From Pempheris klunzingeri (lineage: Eukaryota > Chordata > Actinopteri > Acropomatiformes > Pempheridae), in assembly GCF_042242105.1 (NCBI RefSeq), contig NC_092030.1:7867001-7931000 (forward strand): DNA of 64,000 bases, read 5' to 3'. Below, piece by piece: positions 55,107-64,000 of the stretch. The notes under the pieces are model-generated. The model was not told the DNA's origin. It made no database searches and was given only the letters and a program-made list of their open reading frames with translations. Numbering within the stretch: position 1 is the first letter of the stretch; each line of letters begins with the position of its first letter. Both the position numbers and the translations under genes were made by a program.

Positions 55107-56323
55107 ATGGAGAGCGGCGGCCGGGCGGTGCTCCGTCAGGGAGGCGGCTGGGTGCTGGTGGAGGCCCGGCTGCAGGGAGGAGCGCCGTGGGGCTTCACCC
55201 TGCAGGGCGGCCTGGAGCACGGAGAACCGCTCATCATCTCCAAGGTAGGAGACAGGAAGCATTACTGTGAGTCATGTGGGACACTGTCGCTGCTGACAGG
55301 TCTGTCTACCCAGTGCATGTCTGGGATCAGCACAGGGATGTCTAGATATCAATTCTTTTAAAGGATCTATTATCCACAATTATCTATCTCTTTTTAAATC
55401 TTCAGGTCTAATAGCTGTTTGTATTTTACAAACAATGTAAGTGGTGGAAGATGTAATAGTAGAAACACCACAACAGATACTACTACTAAAGTCATGCACT
55501 TTGATATCGTGTTTCCAAAAGTCCTTATTTTCAAGAAAATTCTTTATAACTTCCATCAGACCAGTTTTGAGATTGCCATTATAGTATTGTACTTCCATAA
55601 AGTTGGGTGATTCATAAGAGACAGATTTTAAAAACAACGATCAATATGAAATCAGCAGAGGCAGGGAAATCCTGATTTTAAGTTATGTGTCGAGCTCTAA
55701 AAGCAGTGGAACATGTCCCGTAGTGCAGCCCACAGCATCATCTCATTTGTTGTAAAAAAATATAATCATCAGGGTCACCGGGTCATCAACTTAGCAAACA
55801 TGTAATGCTCAAAATAAGTTATCACTTTAGAACCATGGCTATCACACCTGTGTTGTGTCCAGGACTGTTGCACCACTCATTTGTTCTCCTTCATCTTAAC
55901 CTCATCCCCAACCCCAACCAGTCGCCCCACCGTAACCTAACCTAAGACCTGTAGGAGACTCACAGCAGAAAGACACTTCAGCACAACACCAGCATTCAGA
56001 TACTTCAGTGTTGTAGTTAACCAGCATTAATTAACAATGATAAATAATTACAGACAATAAAATGCAAAAGTTGTTATTTTAGACTGCTGAATAATTATGA
56101 CCTGTTTCACCTTTTTAAGGCGTCTTTGCCCTGATTGTAGACGCTGCTACACTGACTGTTGATTTGTCATAATAGTTTAGTTAGCTAAGTACAGAAAGTA
56201 ATTAGTGATGAAGTACAGTAATGAGGAAAATTACCACTAATGATCTTTTTCTGTCCTAAGAGCCACTGTGGCTTCATTTAATAAAAATGCAAATCAGCAA
56301 GGCTGGTGCAGCTGTGTGTGTGC

Positions 56324-56367
<44 letters not shown>

Positions 56368-59300
56368 AGGTTATTCTGGGACTGAGGCCAAACGGCTGTA
56401 AAATAGGACAAGAATGTGAATTATGTGTTTTCCTGGGTGCTTTCGAACACACTCATTCTTTAATTTTGTACTGTTCTTAGATCAGTGTTAGCAACATTCT
56501 CCATGTTTGACCCAATCAACTGCCTTATGTGTGCCTGTCTGTCTGAGTGTCTGTCTCTCTCTCTCTTCCTCAGCCTCTGTGTATGTTTCTGCCAGTGGTG
56601 GGCCGTCAGGGCCAGCAAGGCCTTCTCTGCTGGCCTAAACTCAGAATCACTGATTTACGTTTTAATATTTTCCCATTAATCATTTTAGATTATTCCTAAT
56701 AGTCTATGCTCTTCATTTCATAGCGTGTCTCTGTGTTTCTGGGCTGGGGTGCTTCCAGCAGTGTATGTCCATATTAGAGCTTTTATCCAATCATATTTCA
56801 GCCATCATGTGTTGCCATGGTCAAAGAAATCTGCCCTGAGGCCTTCAGAATCAAAAGTGCAGGCGCCCGTAGCTTAAAATACATCGCAATGAAGCTGTTG
56901 CTTTAACCAATCAGATTTCGAGTTGGTGACCCCAGGGCCTTCTAGCAGGCGTACGATGACGTAAGTATTTTCACGTCCTCTGATTGGCTGGTCAGAGAAC
57001 TTAGCCAAAGCTAGCGATTTTTATCTGTAGCGACCTGCACAAGCTAAAACTTTATCATAATCATAAGTATTAATAGCAGTTTTTTTAATATCCATCTCTT
57101 GTGCTTGTCTCTAGCCATACTATTATATGCATCCACACTAGCTTGTAGTTGTGTTTTTTTATAAATAGAATGAAATAAAACAAAACAACAGTATAAAAGA
57201 GAATGCACATGTTATTAGCACTCAAGAAAAGTCAGAATATCTACATGTGAAAGTTTTTAGCAATCAGGATGCCAGAAATGATAGATTCTCCACATAATCA
57301 CTGAAGGGAAACCTCTATCAATGAAGGGGCTCTATTCTATTTTCTAATTGATCCATTTAAAGTGAATCTCAGTTTCTTTGTTGCATTGTGCCAAAGCAGG
57401 AAGACCAGCAGCCTTCAACCTAAAGAGGATTAACGGTGAACAATTCAGTAAATAGACAGATATGAAGTATAGAGGTTGTATAGAGGTTGTATAGCTTGTT
57501 TAACTCTGCATTCACATTCACGCACCGTTACACACTGGAAATTAATTGAACTAATGGAAGCTAATCATTCACTATCTGTCTCACCATGTCATCATTGGGG
57601 CAATTTGTGGTTAGGCGTCTTTCCCAAGGACAGTTATATAGACTCAGTTATTCTGTTCCACCTCATCGTTGCTGGTGAGTGGGGACATCTGGGGCAGCTG
57701 GCAGGCAATGAGGCTGTAGTAAGCAGTAACACAAACATATGAGGAGTAAATACGATCAATAACAAGGTCCCAAGTGGTATCAGAGAGAGTCTCAGTAATG
57801 TGTTGTTCCCAGGCATCTTTTTCTTGGTAGGGTTGGAGAATTGGGAATGAAGTATAATGTTTCATGACAGTTTAACAATGTTTGCTGCCCAGAAAAATGG
57901 CAAAGCTAAACTTCTAGATGACTTTGAATTTTCCTGATAACAATTTATCAAGTAAAAAAGACTTAAAAACTACTTATGCAGGAAAACGTGGATAATTTGA
58001 AATAAATACTGGACCTTTGGCAGTTCTGCCATTTTTGATTGACGCAGCTCGTAAGAGAGATGGAGAAAGTTGACCTGCATATCAGATCTTGTTTAGTCTA
58101 ATCAAAAGGTAAGAGCTTAAAATGATGTGTATAAAATACTTTGAAAGTGCATTTAATGTGTATTCCAAGGTAGGTGAAGCACATTGATTCCACATTGATT
58201 TGTCAATTGCCAAATGGTGAAGTGGAAAAGGCAAACTTTTTGTTCAGTTCAGTTTCTAGCCAGAAATGTTAAGGGATGGATTCGTCAGGGTCCAAAATAT
58301 GTAGAAGGAGATCGTCAGCATACAATGATAATTTATGAGACCGGCCATCTCTTTTTCCACTGTTTTAAATACAGATGTACTGTTTGGTAGTTCTCACTAC
58401 TATGTGTGTGAGGAATGATCAAATATAGGGAATTGGCATATACCCACTGTCTCAGATGTTCAGATTCAAATTTGCCAAACTGGTTAAAAGGAGGCGTTTT
58501 TTTTTTTTCTGCAAGAAGAAAATCAAATAGATTTAGCGACCTGAGCTTGTTTATCATCAGTTCAGTATATTTCTTGTAGTTCTGGGCTGGGGTCAGAGGT
58601 CACAGTGAGGGTTTCCATTAATCCAAGCAGTTCAGGTCAGGTTAATGAGTCTTAATGAGTCTTAATCTGAGGGTCTCATGACTGGCATCAAACTCGACGT
58701 GTGCACTAACACTGCAAGGTTTACACCTTCAAAATGAAGGTGAATGGTAAAGTTCTAACCGAGGCCTCCACTGTGAACATCTACAGCTTTGATCTACTCT
58801 GTTGTATATGTTAGAAATAACCAGTAACTCCATCACAGTTCTGTCAATCTTAACTGAAAACATGTCTAAACATGTCTCTAATTAGTTTGAACAGCTCAAG
58901 GGCCAGCTCGACCAATGGGATAAAGTGTAACTCTCTTTAAGGGACTTACACAATCTGTAACATGACTAAGTCAAGTCTGCGTTTTGGTTGCTTGACCACA
59001 GTAGACGTTAAGAATCTGATGTGTATGAACCCAAACTGAAAGGAGCCCAGAGATAGTCAGACCTGTGTGAGACCTACTGGCCAAGATCCTGTACACTTAA
59101 TTGGACCCAGTCCGACTGTGGTCCAGAATTGAGTAACTGTCAGTTACAAGGAACCAAATGGACCTATGAAGACTTCTGTATTTAAGATGTAGCATGCATT
59201 TGTGCTTGTGTCAGGTCCAATCAAACTTCAGCATGAGTCAAAAGACCTGGAGCAGACGTAAACTGAGGTGGACTAGAATAAAGAATGAATCTGAGACCCG

Positions 59301-62300
59301 GCTCCTTGGATTTGCAGCGGGTCAGGCATTGAAGACCTCTTAGATAAAGCTATGTGACAGTGTAGCTACCGTAACTGAAGCTATACCAATAGTTAAATTG
59401 TTTATAAGAAGTGAAGCAGAAGCTGCAGACATATGCCATGCACTGTATTCACAGTAAATAACAAAATCCACCAATGTCATACTGCAGTGATTCCCAACCA
59501 CTCCAACGGCACATTTTCTTTCCTGATTCTTGCCTTTATTGAACAGTGTCAGTGTAGTGATACACCAGAAACACTGGGGCAGAGACAGGAGTGTGACATG
59601 AAGCAACGGTCCCTGGGGCCACCAGGACACCCCTGCTGCTTTGACTTTTGCAATTGAAGGTGTTGTCACAAGCCAACAAGGTTGTGAACAACTGCACTAT
59701 TTAAAATCAGTTGAGTTAAAGGGTTTTTCTCGGCAGAGCCCCCACACTGCTGTCTGAGGATATTTTCCCAAATCACACAGTCTATATTGATTAGACGAGG
59801 TATGTTTTTTCAGTCACAGTACGAACAGGCTGAGCTGCTCTATTTTGGTAGATGTAGGATAATGAATTTCAGCTGGAATACCAAAGTCAGTGACACACAC
59901 ACTCACAGAGTTACTGAGTGATTCTGTGAGCCTTATTTGGGTATATTTATTCCTGAAAAAGGCAAACAGTGCAGGCATGTGCGGCGTTCTACGGAGCTGA
60001 GGAAAGAGAGGATGTTTAATTTAGCACAGCACATTAGACACATCTCACATTTGTGTTTTATTGAGTTTATAGTTTTGTCATATTAGCATGTCAGCAATCT
60101 AGATACATCATCTTTGTGTGTCAGTGACCTTTGCTTGACATGAATCCCATCATTTGTTAATGTGTTTTCAGTCTTTTTTTGTGTGTTTTGTCCAATGTTG
60201 TTGTGCTTTGCCCCCTCAGGGCCACCGTACATAGACAAGTAATTAAAGTGATACATCACAGACAGTATGGGAGCGTGATCACTATGCTTCAAACGTTGGA
60301 ACTGCAGTGTGTGGGCAAGAGCACATTATGCTTTTGTCTAAAAAGTAACACATGTTGAAATTCAGAAGAGGGTCAGACACACCCTGCGAGAAATTCTTGG
60401 CAGTTGTTTTAGCATTCGAAGAGTCCCTGATGGGTGGGGTTTATTGTTCCAGAACAGTGCTAGTTACCTTTGTCAATCACAGGAATGCCTGTGAAAACAG
60501 CTATTAGAAACAGCACTTTCTGTCATAAGTTACTGTATTTCTGAACCCCACCACTGACCTGCGTTATCTACACGTTTCTAAATGGGCATTTCACGTCCGG
60601 AGGTCAGAATACTCATCAGAAGTGAAATGATCTCCAGGGAGCTTAACTTAACTTAGCTTGCGTAAAAACTGTATTTGTATTTGTAGAGAGAAGTTGGGGG
60701 TTTTCCCATTCATTTCAATACAGTTGGAGCCATGACAGCAACTGCATCTTCCACATGTAAAGTTCCTATTGAAATTCCAAGCATTAGCTGAGGGAAGGGG
60801 GGACTTTTTTGCTTTCCAGGCAGACCTTCCTCTTGGGCTAAATGCAAATTCTGCATTCTTCCCTGTAACATTAGAGCAGGGGTGTCCAAACTTTTTTCCC
60901 TGGGGGCCACATACAGAAAAACATACAAAGGGCTGGGCCACTCACTAGAAGTGAGCTATATTGCTAACTTTAATCCACAAGAGGTGATGTATATCGCCTC
61001 ACCTCTAGTGGATTAAAGTTGGCAAAATCAATCCAATGTAGGTAAATTCTGCTTGATAACTGAATATGATTCAAGAAAAAAACAGCCTTTCCATTAGTGG
61101 GCTTTCATTTATTGGTTGTACAAGCTGGTCTTTGCCTTGTACGCTTTTGTTCAGTGTGTTAAGGTGATCAGTGAGATCCACTAAACATGCCAACCAGAGA
61201 GGGTCACTGAGCTCATGAAGAGGTCCTTCTCTCTTCAAAACTGGTCGATTTCTGATCCCAGGGAATAAAACCGCTGCAGCACAGAGCCACGACTTAGCCA
61301 GCGCACATGAGAATGGTAGAGCAGCCCCCCACCAGCACCAGCATCAGCATCAGCATCAGAGAGGGAAGCTTGAAATAGTCTGTGTTAGAGCCCTGGTGCT
61401 CGAATTAACAGCCTTACCTCCACTTTCTTGCCCCTCGGCGGACACTGTAGAGGCCATTCCTTTGCGCTCACCTGTCCCAGCTGGAGCCCCATCCGTCGTA
61501 CCTTGACACAGCTCGTCCCATTTAAGTCCCATCATGCCAACTGCATCTGGCACAGCTTCAAAAACATCCTCACCCGTCCTGGTGCTCTTTACACTGCTAA
61601 GATCAAGCAGCTCCTCCGTAATGCAAAAGTGATCGTCATTAGTTATTAGCTGTGCTCTCATCACACACCGTGTCTGAAACTTTCTACACTCACTTGCTCT
61701 CTTACGTTTCCTTAATTCTGCCATTTTGGGTCACCTGTAGCAAATTTCTTTTTCGATTACTCATTTTATAGAGAAGCTGCCTCGTTCAAGACAGTTACTC
61801 CACCTAGCTATGAGACTAAGAAATACAATACAGTCCAGCGCAAGTTCCATGTGTGGGCCGTATTACAATACATTTTTAGAATTTCCTGCGGGCCAATGAA
61901 AATTGGACCACGGGCCACAGTTGGCCTGCGGGCCGTAGTTTGGACACCCCTGCATTAGAGTATATTTCATTCCTGTAACCCTTGATCTGTATGGCCTTTG
62001 CATGTACATCACTCTTGGGAGGCCACAAGGCGAAAGACAGCAGAAGGTATCCTTACGCTGCAAATTACTACCTTTGTTAACTTGGCTAACCTTATTTATA
62101 CTGTAAGACGGCTGTCATAGGCAGTCAAACAGTTCACTGGCACTGGTGGTAGCTCAGCTACCTGCTTGACCCTTGTCTTGTATGTCCTGGAGATCCCTGG
62201 AGAGTCTCCCCCAGCGCCAGCCCTACTTATTCTTCCTTTGCAAAAGGGCCCATGTGTAGCTTTTTCACTGGCATCTTATAATACGGCGGTGCATTGTCTT

Positions 62301-62893
62301 GTTTTTTTAAAGAAGTTGCCCATCACTGCACAGATTTCATTTATTCTCACCTGGCTGAAATCTGATGAAAACATGAGCCAGATGTGGTCTGGATGATCAT
62401 GATGACAGCAGTGTGCTCTTTGTTCATTTACAGCTGCACTAACATGAGTTTTTCCTGTCACAGATAAGATATCCAGATGCAGATCACATGGTAACACCAC
62501 ATGGAAATGGAGCCTTAATACTGCATTCACATCATATGTTCAGGGCTCAAGTAAAGTAAACAATTTGACTTCTGTCAAACCACCGATTGTGGCCCAAGGC
62601 TTTCTCGCATGCAGCTCTACAGTATAAAGGACTAAAGGTTTCTCCTGCACCAACTCAACTTACAGTCAGAGTACTTGTTTTTAGCCTCTGGCTGACCTGT
62701 CTTTGCTGTACATGAGAATCAGAGCCACAGCACAAAACGTGTTTTATTTCATGTTTTGAATCCACCAAACACAGCAAACATCCAGGAATCTGAGTTGGTG
62801 ACGTTTGTGCAGAGACATTTTGATGACCAACTTAGGATTTGATTGAGCTTATCTCACGGAGGACAAGACCACAGAACAGTGTGACCTTTAAGA

Positions 62894-62939
<46 letters not shown>

Positions 62940-63077
62940 CCACACACACAGAGTGATAAACAGACAGACACAGACACACATTTTGATACTGCTGCACACA
63001 CTGACAGGCTGTAAAGAGGCATCATTGGCAGCCCTGATAATGCAGTGGGGTCAAGCTGATATATATACAGTATGTAA

Positions 63078-63132
<55 letters not shown>

Positions 63133-63151
63133 TGTCTGTCTGTCTGTCTGT

Positions 63152-63185
<34 letters not shown>

Positions 63186-63843
63186 CGGACTGAGTGTTGA
63201 ATCATCATCACTTTAGACAGTAACAATGTAGGAGTAATGGGAAACTTACAGGAAATGTGTGTCTGTCTGTTGCATAGTTTACTGAACTGAAATGTGAATC
63301 ATTTTTTAAACTTCACTGAACAATCACAAAGTAAAAGAAACACTTCACTCCTCTTACTGCTGCTATCCTGTCAATCTCTCTCACTTAGCATGGCACACAC
63401 ACACACACACACACCACCTAACAGAACAATAGAAACCCTGATAACAGCCACAGCAAGTATGACTCAACAAGTTTCATCGCTGTGTGTCCAGTACAGAGAT
63501 AAGTCCAGAATGTGTGTAGCCTAGCTTAGCATAAAGACACCAGGCAGGAGCAGACAGCTAAACCTGACGTCACTGCATTAAACTGTGTAATGAGCTGGTT
63601 TATTAGGAAGTCATATGTGCAAATTGATGACACAAAACATTCGCCATTTTCTTGAAGGTGAATCTGACTTCTGGTTGTGTCTGTGCAGGTGGAGGAGGGC
63701 GGTAAGGCAGACACTGTGGAGCGGCCTCTGATGGTGGGGGATGAGATCATCACCATTAATGAAGTAGAGCTGAGTGGATTCCGACAGGAGGCCATCGCTC
63801 TGGTCAAAGGATCGTACAAGACTCTGCAGCTCACCGTCCGCAG
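55107..63843 (+). CDS. shroom3: Shroom family protein, N-terminal PDZ exons (partial)
   Basis: Two coding exons, 55107-55244 and 63689-63843, join in frame (46 codons, then 51 codons plus two bases) and the gene continues beyond the window. The encoded protein opens [13 protein letters not shown], then a complete PDZ domain at residues about 18-98: [63 protein letters not shown] and [22 protein letters not shown] is the carboxylate-binding loop. [17 protein letters not shown] is closest to SHROOM3 as I remember it, though SGFRQEAI also occurs in SHROOM2. Shroom proteins bind F-actin and recruit Rho kinase through C-terminal ASD domains to drive apical constriction; those domains lie outside the window. 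The 8.4-kb intron is filled with transposon relics. Confidence 0.9.
56311..56366. repeat. (TG)n microsatellite
   Basis: TG run with one CT interruption in the shroom intron. Confidence 0.95.
56593..57005. repeat. Probable DNA-transposon remnant
   Basis: The left end CCAGTGGTGGGCCGTCAGGG, followed by CCAGCAAGGCCTTCTCTGCT, resembles the start of a teleost hAT-type element. No matching right end was found, so it is probably truncated. Confidence 0.35.
57640..58440 (-). mobile_element. L1-like LINE reverse-transcriptase fragment
   Basis: The minus strand carries [17 protein letters not shown] (58275-58325), the RT active-site motif, then YLGIHI, and further on [20 protein letters not shown], a block of L1/Tx1 ORF2. 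Numerous stops and frame shifts separate the parts, so it is long dead. Confidence 0.75.
59460..59660. repeat. Possible SINE-like repeat
   Basis: CTTTATTGAACAGTGTCAGT and GACATGAAGCAACGGTCCCT resemble a common teleost retroposon. Boundaries are uncertain. Confidence 0.3.
60877..61952 (-). mobile_element. hAT (Charlie-type) transposon relic, 1,076 bp
   Basis: The ends CAGGGGTGTCCAAACT and AGTTTGGACACCCCTG are perfect 16-base inverted repeats. CATTAGAG is duplicated on both sides (60869-60876 and 61953-61960), the 8-bp target duplication of hAT elements. The minus strand encodes pieces of a hAT transposase: [40 protein letters not shown] and, downstream, [20 protein letters not shown]. These correspond to the catalytic-domain TTDGAPAM-TG and EVRWLSRGKVLKRFF blocks of GTF2IRD2/ZBED-like transposases. 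Internal deletion and frame shifts have killed it. Confidence 0.9.
61356..61724 (-). pseudogene. hAT transposase fragment
   Basis: A 122-codon frame inside the hAT relic. It carries the block around the second catalytic aspartate (TTDGAP), with the family's M after GAPA changed to G. The N-terminal zinc finger and most of the C-terminal dimerisation region are absent from this frame. Confidence 0.8.
62897..62932. repeat. (AC)n microsatellite
   Basis: AC run, followed by further interrupted CACACA to 62950. Confidence 0.95.
63080..63184. repeat. Compound (TG)n(TCTG)n(TG)n repeat
   Basis: TG units to 63130, about five TCTG units to 63152, then TG units again. It is complementary to the AC run 150 bases upstream. 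Confidence 0.95.
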
Positions 63844-64000
63844 GTACAGACACTGTGTGGGTGTGTCTCTGCATGTGTGTTAAAGTGTTAGACTTCTGCA
63901 CAGGCCCGAAACTCAGATCCAAACCCAGCATGTACGTATGTAAGACACAACTTAAGTGATTAGTGCCATATTTTTGCTTTGTTTAATCCAATAATGACCT

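Noticed and set aside
57475-57500. let-7-like microRNA (GAGGTTGTATAG repeats)
   Set aside because: Only a short tandem GTATAGAGGTT repeat. It lacks the let-7 seed context and any hairpin partner.

Overview
The window is vertebrate nuclear DNA, almost certainly from a ray-finned (teleost, probably percomorph) fish. It holds long multi-exon genes with GT-AG introns, abundant CA/GT, GATA and TTA microsatellites, and many decayed transposons of kinds typical of teleosts: short inverted-repeat elements, LINE 3' ends with TTGA or ATT tails, L1-like reverse transcriptase relics, and a hAT element with a perfect 8-bp target duplication. No bacterial operon, CRISPR array, phage or rRNA is present.

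Five protein-coding genes can be assembled exon by exon with consistent reading frame. From left to right: (1) a spindlin gene (spin1-like, minus strand, 5590-8377 coding, likely non-coding first exon near 14.5 kb); (2) an 18-exon gene for a six-bladed kelch propeller with a C-terminal coiled coil (minus, 17050-22421, 507 aa); (3) mfsd14b, a 12-helix major facilitator protein (plus, 27290-39745, 510 aa); (4) a seven-exon gene for a 662-aa protein with three tandem MADF domains and a BESS-like tail (plus, 44216-50653); (5) the first two coding exons of a shroom gene (shroom3-like PDZ domain, plus, 55107 to beyond the right edge). A broken copy of the C1q domain of a type VIII collagen lies at 1311-1670.

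Most of the remaining sequence is intron and repeat-filled intergenic DNA. A nest of transposons inserted into each other occupies 10.98-13.17 kb. A 1,076-bp hAT relic (60877-61952) and a reverse-transcriptase relic (57.6-58.4 kb) sit in the shroom intron, and another L1-like fragment lies in mfsd14b intron 1.

The five genes do not look like one pathway: chromatin reader, kelch adaptor, membrane transporter, DNA-binding MADF protein and actomyosin regulator. The most unusual points are the MADF gene, built by intragenic triplication of one domain with its intron positions, and the dinucleotide repeats placed directly at splice sites. In the kelch gene and mfsd14b, CA repeats sit at donors and UG repeats at acceptors, so complementary repeats bracket defined exon pairs.
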